Origin: Hominiventricola aquisgranensis
GTDB lineage: Bacteria; Bacillota; Clostridia; Lachnospirales; Lachnospiraceae
DNA length: 64,000 bases
Reading direction: 5' to 3'
NCBI RefSeq assembly: GCF_040096225.1
Contig: NZ_JBBMFC010000015.1
Coordinates: 1 to 64,000 of the forward strand
Shown one piece after another: positions 1 through 9,698 of this stretch (the first letter of the stretch is position 1; each line of letters begins with the position of its first letter). The position numbers and the translations under genes are program-made. Under the pieces are notes generated by a model, which saw only the letters and a list, made by a program, of their open reading frames with translations, made no database searches and was not told the DNA's origin.

Positions 1-107
1 AAAGCTGTTCGTTTAAAAATTTTCAAAAGAATTTTCGAAGATTTTCAAAGCACTATTTAATTATCAAGGTTCATGTTCTATCTCGTTGCCTCAGCAGCAA
101 CTCTGAT

Positions 108-136
108 ATCTTAACACTTCTTTTTCTTTTTGTCAA
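108..136 (-). promoter_or_regulatory. Strong sigma-A promoter, probably for an rRNA operon to the left
   Basis: On the minus strand there is TTGACA (131-136), a 17-base spacer and TAAGAT (108-113), close to the consensus. Downstream toward base 1 the transcript is an AT-rich leader without an ORF, with phrases such as CCTTGATAATTAAATAG and AAACGAACAG. These resemble leaders preceding 16S rRNA genes in related clostridia. The 16S gene itself would lie left of the window, so the rRNA assignment is inference. The promoter is directly visible. Confidence 0.65.
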
Positions 137-191
137 CAACTTTTTTTAACTTTTTCAAAAAGTTTTTTAAGTGGTTGTCCATGAAAAAGAA

Positions 192-279
192 CGGAGAAAG
201 AGGGATTTGAACCCTCGCGCCGGTTGCCCGACCTACACCCTTAGCAGGGGCGCCTCTTCAGCCTCTTGAGTATTTCTCC
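192..279 (-). tRNA. tRNA-Ser (anticodon GCU)
   Basis: Read on the minus strand, this is an 88-nt class II tRNA. The acceptor stem GGAGAAA pairs with TTTCTCC. The anticodon loop CTGCTAA holds GCT, and a long variable arm follows, as in serine tRNAs. The T loop is GTTCAAATC. The discriminator is G and the CCA end is not encoded. It lies between plsC and the putative rRNA promoter, in the direction of fork movement. Confidence 0.95.
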
Positions 280-313
280 AATTCGCTATTTCCGTAGCGC
301 ATTGACTATTATA

Positions 314-1030
314 CTAACACTTTGTGTAATTGTCAATTGTTTTTTCAATTTTTTTACTAACAATTTCTGCGATCTCGTGAGTCTTCAACATCTTGTAGTC
401 ATCGTAGTATAAAGGTTCCAGATAATGTACCTGAACCGTTACCTTTTCGATAGACTTTGTATCAAATGCCTTATAAGAATCGATAATTGCAACCGGTACG
501 ATCGGACATTTTGCTTTTGTGGCACTCTTAAAGGAACCTCCCTTGAATTCACCGATCTCATTTCCATTTCTGGATCTGGTGCCTTCCGGGAAGATTAAGA
601 AACTTTTTCCATTCTTCACATCTTCACTGACACTCTGGATCACCTTCATGGACTGACGGACATCCTCACGATCAATCGCATATGCTCCCATAATTTTAAA
701 TACTGTCCGCAGGAATCCGATCTTCATCAGTTCCTTTTTTACAACCACAGAAAAGAATATGGGAGATGTCTCTATCATTGCCAGCACATCATAAAGTCCC
801 TGATGATTTGGAAAGAACATAAAACTGCCTTCTGATGGAATATTTTCTACTCCATAGGCTTTGATCTCTACATTTCCACCACGGTTGGCATATCCAACGA
901 TAGTTTTCAACAATGCCATTTTCTTTTCCACAGGGATACTGTTGGTATGACTTGCATACCAACAGAGTTTCAGATATAACCATGGAACAATGAATATGTT
1001 TCTACATACCATCAGAAGGATTCTCTTCAT
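314..1030 (-). CDS. plsC: 1-acyl-sn-glycerol-3-phosphate acyltransferase
   Basis: The 238-residue product has the PlsC/LPLAT signature. The HX4D catalytic motif is in NHQGLYD (His about 76, Asp about 81), and FPEGTRS at about 147-153 binds the phosphate of lysophosphatidate. The enzyme acylates lysophosphatidic acid to phosphatidic acid at the membrane. The N-terminal 25 residues are hydrophobic and basic, consistent with membrane association. I chose the ATG at 1030 because AGGTGG lies just upstream on the minus strand. The longer reading to 1084 has no such site. The start overlaps the end of gyrA by 29 bases, so the two are probably co-transcribed. Which plsC paralogue this is cannot be told from sequence. 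Confidence 0.88.
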   Translation of the reverse strand: MKRILLMVCRNIFIVPWLYLKLCWYASHTNSIPVEKKMALLKTIVGYANRGGNVEIKAYGVENIPSEGSFMFFPNHQGLYDVLAMIETSPIFFSVVVKKELMKIGFLRTVFKIMGAYAIDREDVRQSMKVIQSVSEDVKNGKSFLIFPEGTRSRNGNEIGEFKGGSFKSATKAKCPIVPVAIIDSYKAFDTKSIEKVTVQVHYLEPLYYDDYKMLKTHEIAEIVSKKIEKTIDNYTKC

Positions 1031-3512
1031 CTGATTCCACCTGCTCTTCCTGATCAGCGCGGACCTGTTCCCGCACTTTTGCAATATTAGCTACTTTAAT
1101 ACCATTCTCAGAATCCACATGCATCAATTTCACACCAGATGTGATTCTCTTCAATACAGAGATGCTTGCACAGTCTGTACGGATGACGATACCTTCATTG
1201 GTGATCATCATAATCTCATCATCTTCATTGACTGCCTTGGCACCTATGACTTTACCTGTCTTTTCTGTGATCTTATAGCATTTCAGACCTTTACCATTAC
1301 GGTTCTGTGGATGGAACTCAGAGATCAGAGTTCTCTTTCCAAGACCATTTTCTGATACGATCAGAAGATATTCTCCCTGAATATCAAGCTGCATGGCAAC
1401 CACTTCATCGCCTTCATCCAGCTTAATACCAATAACACCCATAGAGACTCTTCCTGTAATACGGATATCTTTTTCATCAAAACAGATACTCATACCATTC
1501 TCAGTCACCAGGATGATCTTACGCTCACCATCTGTTACTTTTACTTCGATCAGTTCATCATCGTCACGAAGTACAATTGCCTGCAGACCTGTCTTACGGA
1601 TATTGTTATAATCAGACATTGGCGTCTTCTTGATCACACCATTCTTCGTAGCCATTACCAGATAAGCGTCATCATTCCACTCTTTGATCGGTATCACCGC
1701 ACTGATCTTCTCGCCTGGCTGCAGATGTAAAAGGTTAATGATTGCAGTACCCCTTGCGGTTCTTCCTGCTTCCGGGATTTCGTATGCTTTCATACGGTAT
1801 ACCCTTCCAAAGCTGGTGAAGAACATCAGATAATTATGGGTCGTTGACATAAAGATTTCTTCAATGAAATCTTCATCCAATGTCTGCATACCCTTGATTC
1901 CTTTTCCACCTCTGTTCTGGCTGCGGAAATTATCCGGAGTCATTCTCTTAATATATCCCAGATGTGTCATGGTAATGACTGTATCGCTGACAGGGATCAG
2001 ATCCTCCATGTTGATATCAAACTCATCATAGCCAATCTTGGTCCGACGATCATCCCCATATTTATCAGAGATCAGAGTGATCTCTTCTTTGATCACACCC
2101 AGCAATTTTTTCTCATCTGCCAGGATCTCTTTCAAATATTCAATACGAGACATCAATTCTGCATATTCTTTCTCGATCTTGTCACGTTCCAGACCTGTCA
2201 GTGCACGCAGACGCATGTCTACAATTGCCTGTGCCTGTACATCATCCAATGCAAACTCTTCGATCAGAGAAGCCTTTGCATCCTGCACATTGGCAGATCC
2301 GCGGATGATCTCGATGACACGGTCGATATTATCAAGAGCGATCAGCAAACCTTTTAAGATATGGGCACGCTCTTCTGCCTTGTTTAACTCATATTTGGTT
2401 CTTCTGGTAACTACATCTTCCTGATGTCTCAGATAATACTTTAACATATCAAGAAGATTCAGTACTCTTGGCTCATTATTTACCAGAGCCAGCATGATCA
2501 CGCCAAAGGTATCCTGCAGCTGGGTATGTTTATACAGCTGATTCAGGATTACATTTGGATTCACATCTTTTCTGAGCTCAATATTGATACGCATTCCTTC
2601 ACGGCTGGATTCATCCGCAATATGAGTAATGCCATCAATTCTTTTATCTTTTGCCAGCTCCGCGATCTTCTCGATCAGACGGGCTTTATTTACCATAAAC
2701 GGAAGCTCTGTAACAACAATACGATTCTTACCGTTTGCCATGGATTCGATATTGGTCACAGAACGCACGCGGATCTTGCCCCGGCCGGTTCTGTATGCTT
2801 CATTGATACCGGAAGTACCAAGAATCTCCGCACCTGTCGGGAAATCCGGTCCTTTTACAATATCAAGGATCTCATCGATCGAGGTATCTCTGTCCTCTTC
2901 TACCCGGTTATCAATGATCTTCACAACAGCACCAATAACCTCACGAAGATTGTGAGGCGGAATGTTGGTTGCCATACCAACTGCAATACCAGACGTTCCG
3001 TTTACCAGAAGGTTTGGAAATCTGGACGGCAATACAGACGGTTCTTTCTCCGTCTCATCAAAGTTCGGTACAAAATCAACGGTATCTTTATTGATATCTG
3101 CAAGCATCTCCATGGAAATCTTGCTCAGACGTGCCTCTGTATAACGCATGGCCGCCGCGCCGTCTCCATCCACAGAACCAAAGTTTCCATGACCGTCTAC
3201 CAGAGGATATCTGGTGGACCAGTCCTGTGCCATATTAACAAGTGCTCCATAGATAGAGCTGTCTCCATGAGGATGATATTTACCCATGGTATCGCCGACG
3301 ATACGTGCACATTTTCTGTGTGGCTTGTCAGGTCCGTTGTTCAGCTCGATCATAGAATACAGCACTCGACGCTGTACTGGCTTAAGTCCATCTCTTACAT
3401 CTGGAAGAGCACGGGCCGCAATAACGCTCATGGCATAATCGATATAGGAGGTCTCCATGGTCTCCTTTAAGTCTACTTCATGAATCTTATCAAAAATATT
3501 ATCTTCCATCAT
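1002..3512 (-). CDS. gyrA: DNA gyrase subunit A
   Basis: The 836-residue protein is the breakage-reunion subunit of gyrase, working as A2B2 with GyrB to introduce negative supercoils. The catalytic tyrosine is in AAMRYTEARL (about residue 124). The GyrA box, needed for DNA wrapping, reads QNRGGKG instead of the common QRRGGKG. In the quinolone-determining region, HGDSSIYGA, the residue matching E. coli Ser83 is Ser (about 85) and the one matching Asp87 is Gly (about 89). The Gly may be normal for this family. The gene follows gyrB with a 16-base gap, and its end overlaps plsC. The C-terminal beta-pinwheel repeats end in an acidic tail. Confidence 0.98.
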   Translation of the reverse strand: MMEDNIFDKIHEVDLKETMETSYIDYAMSVIAARALPDVRDGLKPVQRRVLYSMIELNNGPDKPHRKCARIVGDTMGKYHPHGDSSIYGALVNMAQDWSTRYPLVDGHGNFGSVDGDGAAAMRYTEARLSKISMEMLADINKDTVDFVPNFDETEKEPSVLPSRFPNLLVNGTSGIAVGMATNIPPHNLREVIGAVVKIIDNRVEEDRDTSIDEILDIVKGPDFPTGAEILGTSGINEAYRTGRGKIRVRSVTNIESMANGKNRIVVTELPFMVNKARLIEKIAELAKDKRIDGITHIADESSREGMRINIELRKDVNPNVILNQLYKHTQLQDTFGVIMLALVNNEPRVLNLLDMLKYYLRHQEDVVTRRTKYELNKAEERAHILKGLLIALDNIDRVIEIIRGSANVQDAKASLIEEFALDDVQAQAIVDMRLRALTGLERDKIEKEYAELMSRIEYLKEILADEKKLLGVIKEEITLISDKYGDDRRTKIGYDEFDINMEDLIPVSDTVITMTHLGYIKRMTPDNFRSQNRGGKGIKGMQTLDEDFIEEIFMSTTHNYLMFFTSFGRVYRMKAYEIPEAGRTARGTAIINLLHLQPGEKISAVIPIKEWNDDAYLVMATKNGVIKKTPMSDYNNIRKTGLQAIVLRDDDELIEVKVTDGERKIILVTENGMSICFDEKDIRITGRVSMGVIGIKLDEGDEVVAMQLDIQGEYLLIVSENGLGKRTLISEFHPQNRNGKGLKCYKITEKTGKVIGAKAVNEDDEIMMITNEGIVIRTDCASISVLKRITSGVKLMHVDSENGIKVANIAKVREQVRADQEEQVESDEENPSDGM

Positions 3513-3528
3513 TTACTCCCCATATCCG

Positions 3529-5445
3529 TTAAATATCCAGATTCTTCACATATTTTGCGTTCGCTTCGATGAACTCCTTACGCGGTTCTACCTTATCGCC
3601 CATCAATGTGGTGAATGTCAGGTCGATCTCTGAAGATTCTTCTTCGTTCATGGTTACTTTCAGAAGAATTCGTTTTTCCGGATCCATAGTGGTCTCCCAC
3701 AACTGCTCCGCATCCATCTCTCCAAGACCTTTATAACGCTGGATCTTATTATTCTGATCACGGCCGATCTCGGTAAGGATGTTATTCAATTCTTCGTCAC
3801 TGTATGCATACCATACTTTTTTATTTTTCTCTACTTTGTACAGAGGTGGCTGCGCCAGGTATACATATCCCTGTTTGATCAGTTCCGGCATAAAACGATA
3901 CAGGAACGTCAACAGTAATGTACTGATATGGGCACCATCCACATCGGCATCGGTCATGATAATGATCTTGTGATACCGAAGTTTACTGATATCAAAATCT
4001 TCATGAATACCAGTACCAAATGCAGTGATCATAGATTTGATCTCTTCATTTCCGTAAATACGATCCAGTCTTGCTTTTTCTACATTGAGAATCTTACCAC
4101 GAAGTGGAAGGATTGCCTGCGTTATACGGTTACGCGCCGTCTTTGCAGAACCGCCTGCAGAATCTCCCTCTACGATGTAGATCTCACATTTTGACGGATC
4201 TTTGTCTGAACAGTCTGCCAGTTTTCCGGGCAGTGCAAATCCATCCAGAGCAGATTTTCTTCTGGTCAGTTCTCTTGCTTTTCTTGCTGCTTCTCTTGCA
4301 CGCTGTGCCAGAATGGATTTTTCAAGAATCAGCTTAGCTACCTGTGGATTCTGCTCCAGGTAAACTGTCAGACGTTCACTGACCACTCCATCTACTGCAG
4401 CTCTTGCTTCTGTGTTTCCAAGACTGTGTTTTGTCTGACCACCGAACTGTGGCTCACTGATCTTGACACTGATGATAGCAGTCAATCCCTCACGGATATC
4501 ATCACCGGACAGATTGTTCTCACTGTCTTTGAGCAGTTTATTCTTTCTTGCATAATCATTAAATGTCTTAGTAATTGCATTTTTAAAGCCGGCCAGATGG
4601 GTACCGCCTTCATGGGTATTGATGTTATTTACAAAACTATAACAATTCTCAGAATAAGAATCATTATGCTGGAATGCAACCTCCACCTGCACACCATCTC
4701 TTATCCCTTCACAATAAATAATATCGTCATACAGTGGAGTGGTGCTCTTATTCAGATACTGAACAAATTCCTGAATACCGCCCTCATAATGATAGATTTT
4801 GGAACGCACCGGATCCTCACGCTCATCTGTCAGCGTGATCTTCAATCCCTTTGTCAAAAATGCCATCTCGCGCAGTCTGGTCTGCAGAGTCTTGAAATCA
4901 TACTCTGTCACTTCAAACATGGTCTTATCAGGCAGGAAGCTTACAGATGTACCAGTCTTGCTTGGCAGACAGGTTCCAACTACTTCCAGCGGATAGCACA
5001 CTTTTCCTCTCTCATATCTCTGACGATAGATCTTACCTTCACTGTAAATTGTAACTTCCAGCCAGTCAGACAGTGCATTTACAACAGATGCTCCAACGCC
5101 ATGAAGTCCTCCGGATACTTTGTATCCTCCACCGCCGAATTTTCCTCCCGCATGAAGAACAGTAAATACCACCTCAACTGCAGGTTTTCCAGCTTTATGG
5201 TTGATGCCTGTCGGAATTCCACGTCCATCATCTTCCACAGTGATAGAATTATCCTTGTGGATCGTGACCTGGATATGAGTGCAATATCCAGCCAGTGCCT
5301 CATCAATGGAATTATCTACGATCTCATACACCAGATGGTGCAGTCCCCGGAAGGAAGTATCATCAATATACATACCAGGTCTTTTTCTGACCGCCTCAAG
5401 TCCTTCCAATATCTGAATCTGATCTGCTCCGTATTCTGTACTCAT
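3529..5445 (-). CDS. gyrB: DNA gyrase subunit B
   Basis: The 638-residue protein is the ATPase subunit of gyrase. It shows the GHKL ATP site (EIVDNSIDEA near residue 45, DDGRGIP and GLHGVGASVVNALS). The Toprim domain has EGDSAGGSA and DADVDG, which bind Mg2+ for cleavage. The C-terminus has the QRYKGLGEM motif. Length is normal for short Gram-positive GyrB without the proteobacterial insert. The ATG overlaps the recF stop by four bases (ATGA), so the genes are translationally coupled. Confidence 0.98.
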   Translation of the reverse strand: MSTEYGADQIQILEGLEAVRKRPGMYIDDTSFRGLHHLVYEIVDNSIDEALAGYCTHIQVTIHKDNSITVEDDGRGIPTGINHKAGKPAVEVVFTVLHAGGKFGGGGYKVSGGLHGVGASVVNALSDWLEVTIYSEGKIYRQRYERGKVCYPLEVVGTCLPSKTGTSVSFLPDKTMFEVTEYDFKTLQTRLREMAFLTKGLKITLTDEREDPVRSKIYHYEGGIQEFVQYLNKSTTPLYDDIIYCEGIRDGVQVEVAFQHNDSYSENCYSFVNNINTHEGGTHLAGFKNAITKTFNDYARKNKLLKDSENNLSGDDIREGLTAIISVKISEPQFGGQTKHSLGNTEARAAVDGVVSERLTVYLEQNPQVAKLILEKSILAQRAREAARKARELTRRKSALDGFALPGKLADCSDKDPSKCEIYIVEGDSAGGSAKTARNRITQAILPLRGKILNVEKARLDRIYGNEEIKSMITAFGTGIHEDFDISKLRYHKIIIMTDADVDGAHISTLLLTFLYRFMPELIKQGYVYLAQPPLYKVEKNKKVWYAYSDEELNNILTEIGRDQNNKIQRYKGLGEMDAEQLWETTMDPEKRILLKVTMNEEESSEIDLTFTTLMGDKVEPRKEFIEANAKYVKNLDI

Positions 5446-6557
5446 CTATCTGCCTCCTGTTTATTTTCCACAGTTACACTTCCATCAGTTACTTTGTAGA
5501 TCCGGTTAATGGAGAATCTGTGATTAACAAATTCGTCCAGACCGGTACATGTGATCAATGTCTGTATATTTTCAATGCTGTTCAATAAATAGTTTTGCCG
5601 TCCACTGTCAAGTTCAGACAATACATCATCCAGCAAAAGGACCGGAGTATCCCCGATCAGCCTCTTTACCAGCTCTATTTCTGAAAGTTTCAGTGATAAT
5701 GCAGCTGTTCGCTGCTGCCCCTGGGAACCAAATTTACGGATATCCACGCCATTTACCACAAAAGAAATATCATCTCTGTGAGGTCCCGTGGCCGTGGTTT
5801 TGAGACGCATATCCCGCTCTCTGTTTGCAAAAAGCATCTGGGCAAATGCATCTACCGTCACGTTTGGCTCATATTTCAGCTCCATCTCTTCCTGTCCGCC
5901 GGACAACTGACTATGGATCCGATGAACGATTTCCCCCAGTTCTTCTGCAAATGTCTGTCTTCTTTGTATCAGCGCAGACCCATACTGAACCAGCTGCATG
6001 TCCAACACATCCAGCACTTCCCGATAATCCGGGTGGAGATATAGTTCTTTTAATAGCTTATTTCTCTGCAATACCACTTTGTTATAATTAGACAACTGAT
6101 AAAGATAGACTTTATCAAGTTGACATAATTCTGAATCTAAAAAATGCCGCCGCTCCGCCGGGCCATTTTTTATAATGCTAAGATCCTCCGGAGAAAAAAA
6201 CACAAAATGAATCAATCCGAACAGTTCACTCGCTTTTCGGATCGGTACACCATCAATGGCAATGCCTTTTGTTTTATTTTTCCGCAAATGCATATCGATT
6301 TTATGAAGAATCCCTTTTTTTTCAAACACAGTACAAATGTGGGCTTCTTCTTCAGAAAAACAGATCAGTTCTCTGTCTTTTGAACTTCTATGTGAACGAC
6401 TGGTGCCGCTCACATAGACTGCTTCCAGAATATTGGTCTTTCCCTGTGCGTTATCGCCATAAAAAATATTCGTATCCGGATCAAAATCCAGACTCAGTGT
6501 TCTGTAATTTCTGTAATTTTGAAGACTTATGGATTTTATGACCATAACTGCATGCAA
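5442..6557 (-). CDS. recF: DNA replication and repair protein RecF
   Basis: The 371-residue SMC-like ATPase loads RecA at single-strand gaps together with RecO and RecR. Walker A is GDNAQGKTN (about residue 35). The ABC signature region is SQGQQRTAALSLKL and the Walker B is LLLDDVLSELD. Two starts are possible, ATG at 6557 and ATG at 6545. The latter begins MVIKSISLQNYRNY, closer to the usual RecF N-terminus. No clear ribosome site decides between them. It follows yaaA within a few bases and overlaps gyrB by four. Confidence 0.96.
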   Translation of the reverse strand: MHAVMVIKSISLQNYRNYRTLSLDFDPDTNIFYGDNAQGKTNILEAVYVSGTSRSHRSSKDRELICFSEEEAHICTVFEKKGILHKIDMHLRKNKTKGIAIDGVPIRKASELFGLIHFVFFSPEDLSIIKNGPAERRHFLDSELCQLDKVYLYQLSNYNKVVLQRNKLLKELYLHPDYREVLDVLDMQLVQYGSALIQRRQTFAEELGEIVHRIHSQLSGGQEEMELKYEPNVTVDAFAQMLFANRERDMRLKTTATGPHRDDISFVVNGVDIRKFGSQGQQRTAALSLKLSEIELVKRLIGDTPVLLLDDVLSELDSGRQNYLLNSIENIQTLITCTGLDEFVNHRFSINRIYKVTDGSVTVENKQEADR

Positions 6558-6560
6558 CCA

Positions 6561-6770
6561 TTACTTTACGATTCTGATGGTCTCGCCTTCATAGGTAATC
6601 ACATCACCATCATAAAGTTTCTTTCCTCTCTGATATTCCGTCTCGCCATTCACTTTGACACGTCCATCCTGGATCACAAACTTTGCATCCACGCCAGAAC
6701 CTACAGAACCGGCAGCTTTCAGTGCCTGGCCAAGTTTAATATAATCTTCTCTCAATTTAATCTCTGACAT
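6561..6770 (-). CDS. yaaA: S4 domain RNA-binding protein YaaA/RlbA
   Basis: The 69-residue protein is essentially one S4 domain: KLGQALKAAGSVGSGVDAKF followed by QDGRVKVNGE. It is the small S4 protein found between dnaN and recF in most Firmicutes. In B. subtilis it has been linked to ribosome assembly, but the exact role is uncertain. It sits in the dnaN-recF-gyrB-gyrA operon with 12 bases after dnaN and 3 before recF. Confidence 0.93.
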   Translation of the reverse strand: MSEIKLREDYIKLGQALKAAGSVGSGVDAKFVIQDGRVKVNGETEYQRGKKLYDGDVITYEGETIRIVK

Positions 6771-6782
6771 ATCTGTCTCCTT

Positions 6783-7895
6783 CTAGTTTACTGCAGTATT
6801 AAAGTTTACAGGCAGGATCAGATATACATATTTCTGCTCATCATCTTTAATGTAGCAGGGTGCTTTTGGATTCACCATATAAATAGTCACATTTTCATCA
6901 TCAATGACACGAAGTGCATCGATCAGGAACTTTGGATTGAATCCGATCATAATGTCTTTTCCTGTTTTTTCAATATCAATATCTTCCTGCATAGAACCTA
7001 ATTGAGACTGGATATTGATCTCCATGTTGTCATCACTGATTCTTAAAATGATCGGCTTTTTATCTCCTTCTTTTACCAGAAGAGTTGCACGGTCGATACA
7101 GCTTAGAAGTTCTTTTTTATTGATAATAAATTTAGTTTCATAATCGCTGGAAAGCATCTGATTAATTTTGAAATACTCCCCTTCGATCAGTCTGGATACA
7201 ACCGTTGTTGCATCAAACTCGAACACAATATGATTTCCAGTAAAGAAGATGCGTACTTCATCTTCCGTCTCACCGGATAAGATCTTGCTGATTTCCTGCA
7301 ATGATTTACCTGGAACGATTACTTTGTGATCCGGGTAATCTTCTTTTAACTGTACATTACGGATAGAAATACGGTGTCCATCCAGAGATACCACTTTCAG
7401 CTCATTATTATGAACTTCAAAAAGTTCACCGGTCATCAGCTTGTTGTTCTCATTATCTGCAATAGAAAAGATAGTCTGACGGATAAGCTCTTTCAGCGTA
7501 AACTGAGAAAGGGTCAGATAATCCGTTTTCTCAATGTAAGGCAGATAGGAGAAGTCCTCTCCTGATTTTCCAGAAATATGAAAATTTGCTTTCTCACAAT
7601 TAATAGAAATCTGGAAGTTCTTATCGCTTTCGATGGTAACATCATTGTCCGGTAGTTTTCTGACGATCTCAGAAAATACTTTTGCATCAATGGCAACAAT
7701 TCCTTTTTCTGCAATTGTACCTTCTACTTTTGTCTCAATACCAAGTTCCATATCGTTAGCAGTAAATTTAATCTCATTAGTAGAAGCATCGATCAGAATG
7801 CATTCCAGAATCGACATTGTTGTTTTAGAAGGAACTGCCTTGGATACAATATTAACTCCCTTCAGCAGATTTGCTTTTGAACAGGTCAATTTCAT
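6783..7895 (-). CDS. dnaN: DNA polymerase III sliding clamp (beta subunit)
   Basis: The 370-residue protein forms a dimeric ring that tethers DNA polymerase to the template. It shows the three-fold clamp architecture and ends with the usual C-terminal region (YVYLILPVNF). The ATG at 7895 is preceded by AAAGGAG. A perfect DnaA box (TTATACACA, minus strand, 7895-7903) lies between that site and the start codon, so DnaA could feed back on dnaN expression. It is separated from dnaA by the 306-base origin segment. Confidence 0.98.
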   Translation of the reverse strand: MKLTCSKANLLKGVNIVSKAVPSKTTMSILECILIDASTNEIKFTANDMELGIETKVEGTIAEKGIVAIDAKVFSEIVRKLPDNDVTIESDKNFQISINCEKANFHISGKSGEDFSYLPYIEKTDYLTLSQFTLKELIRQTIFSIADNENNKLMTGELFEVHNNELKVVSLDGHRISIRNVQLKEDYPDHKVIVPGKSLQEISKILSGETEDEVRIFFTGNHIVFEFDATTVVSRLIEGEYFKINQMLSSDYETKFIINKKELLSCIDRATLLVKEGDKKPIILRISDDNMEINIQSQLGSMQEDIDIEKTGKDIMIGFNPKFLIDALRVIDDENVTIYMVNPKAPCYIKDDEQKYVYLILPVNFNTAVN

Positions 7896-8201
7896 GTGTA
7901 TAACTCCTTTCGTGGTTGTGTCCGTTTATTTTAGGGTGTAAATCAGTCTTATTAGTAATAGGGGCTGTGGATTTGTGCATAAGTCCAAAAAGCCCTATGG
8001 ATAAAGCAAAAAATAAAAATGAAACCATGTGGAAATATCCCCTGAGGCATGTTTAAAAACGGATTGTTTTCAACATCCTCGAAAATGTTATAAACTTTTC
8101 CACATATTATCTACATGATATTCACATTAAAATGTTTATAATGGATATGAGTTTTTTCCTATTATATAGAAAACACGAAATCAACATATCCACACAGGTG
8201 T
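7895..8201. other. oriC: Replication origin segment oriC (dnaA-dnaN side) with DnaA boxes
   Basis: This non-coding stretch contains DnaA-box-like 9-mers in both orientations. Perfect boxes are TGTGTATAA (7895-7903) and TGTGCATAA (7974-7982). Near matches are TGTGGATTT (7966-7974), TATGGATAA (7996-8004), TGTGGAAAT (8028-8036), TTTTCCACA (8096-8104), TTATCTACA (8107-8115) and ATATCCACA (8186-8194). Bases about 8071-8172 are strongly AT-rich and are the best candidate for the unwinding element. In B. subtilis the equivalent dnaA-dnaN spacer is where unwinding occurs. Divergence of all neighbouring genes from this point supports a bidirectional origin. Confidence 0.85.
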
Positions 8202-9584
8202 TTATGAGCTCAGTTTTTTGCGTATAATATCAATGTTGTTCTTTAAGCTTCCATCGTTTGCCTGAAGCTGTTTACGAACTTTACCATCTCCGTTGATGAT
8301 CGTAGAGTGGTCACGGTTACCAAGCAGAATACCGATTGCTTTATATGGAGTATCTGTGATCTCACGGCAAAGGTACATCACGACCTGACGAGGTGTGACG
8401 ATCTCAGCATTACGTTTACCACCAATGATATCGCTGACAGAGATGCCATAATGTTCAGCAACCACGTCAAGAATGACCTGAGGAGTCACTTCACGTTTCT
8501 GGTTCGGAGAGATAATATCTTTTAATACCTCTTCTGCCATGGAAATATTGATTTCCCTTTTTTCCAGATTGGACAGAGCAACCAGCTTGTTAAGGGCGCC
8601 TTCCAGCTCACGGATATTGGATTTGATATTTGTTGCAATATAACGGATGACTTCATCATCAATATTGTAGCCGTCCAGCTCCTCTTTTTTACGAAGGATC
8701 GCCATTCTGGTCTCGTAATCAGGGGAGGAAATATCAGCAATGAGACCCCATTCAAATCTGGACTGGAGTCTGGCTTCCAGTGTTTCCATATCTTTTGGCG
8801 GACGGTCACTGGAGATGATGATCTGTTTATTTGCACTGTGCAGTGCATTAAATGTGTGGAAGAATTCTTCCTGGGTACTTTCTTTTCCGATAATGAACTG
8901 AACGTCGTCAATCAGCAGGACATCAATATTCCGGTATTTTTCACGGAAAGCAGTCATACTGTTGTTATTTCCGTTACGAATGGAATCAATCAGTTCATTG
9001 GTAAATACTTCAGATGTCACATAGAGGACTTTCTTCGTAGGGTCCTGCTGAAGAATATAGTGGGCAACGGAATGCATCAGATGGGTCTTACCCAGTCCAA
9101 CACCTCCATATAAGAACAGCGGATTATATTCTTTACCCGGAGATTCCGCAACTGCCAGTGCTGCGGCATGGGCAAACCGGTTGTTGCTGCCGATGACAAA
9201 GGTGTCAAAGGTATATCTGGGATTCAGATTGGTCTTCTGTTCTTCAGCAACCTTAGGAGCGGGAGCTGCCGCTGCCTTTTTCGGTGTTTCCGGTTCTAAT
9301 GGTTTTTCTTTGAGGGCCTCATCTTCTGTGATGATCCTGATCTCGTATTCCTCGCCCATGGCTTCTGCTACAGCTACATAGAGAAAGGTCTTATATTTAT
9401 TTTCCACATACGTGGCTGCCTGTTCAAATGGTGCTGTGATCTTCAGTATATTGCCTTCTATACGGAACACTTTCAGGGGAAGAAGCCATGTTTTGAAAGC
9501 CACGTTCGATAATTCGTTATCGTCGCGGATCGATTCCAGGATCTTATCCCATTTTTCTTTTAAGAGCTCCAATTGCGTATCCAT
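8202..9584 (-). CDS. dnaA: Chromosomal replication initiator DnaA
   Basis: The 460-residue AAA+ initiator binds DnaA boxes and melts oriC. Domain I covers about residues 1-85. A Pro/Ala-rich linker follows (EPETPKKAAAAPAP). The AAA+ core has Walker A GGVGLGKTHL (about 160-169) and Walker B LLIDDVQF. The C-terminal helix-turn-helix carries the DnaA signature NRDHSTIINGDGKV. The ATG at 9584 is preceded by GGAGATAAGG. DnaA boxes on both sides of the gene suggest autoregulation. Confidence 0.99.
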   Translation of the reverse strand: MDTQLELLKEKWDKILESIRDDNELSNVAFKTWLLPLKVFRIEGNILKITAPFEQAATYVENKYKTFLYVAVAEAMGEEYEIRIITEDEALKEKPLEPETPKKAAAAPAPKVAEEQKTNLNPRYTFDTFVIGSNNRFAHAAALAVAESPGKEYNPLFLYGGVGLGKTHLMHSVAHYILQQDPTKKVLYVTSEVFTNELIDSIRNGNNNSMTAFREKYRNIDVLLIDDVQFIIGKESTQEEFFHTFNALHSANKQIIISSDRPPKDMETLEARLQSRFEWGLIADISSPDYETRMAILRKKEELDGYNIDDEVIRYIATNIKSNIRELEGALNKLVALSNLEKREINISMAEEVLKDIISPNQKREVTPQVILDVVAEHYGISVSDIIGGKRNAEIVTPRQVVMYLCREITDTPYKAIGILLGNRDHSTIINGDGKVRKQLQANDGSLKNNIDIIRKKLSS

Positions 9585-9698
9585 AATACCTTATCTCCTG
9601 CATCTATATATATTTAGCTAATCTCTCAAACTAAATAATATAATAATCCGGGGAAAATATCAATAACAAAAAAGGCTGGAAAGAGACATATCCACCAT

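Noticed and set aside
2526..3470. Long plus-strand open frame of 314 codons opposite gyrA
   Set aside because: It lies entirely inside the conserved gyrA sequence, shows no domain, and reflects the codon bias of gyrA.
4426..5499. Plus-strand open frame of 357 codons opposite gyrB
   Set aside because: Antisense shadow of gyrB; no ribosome site or recognizable motif.
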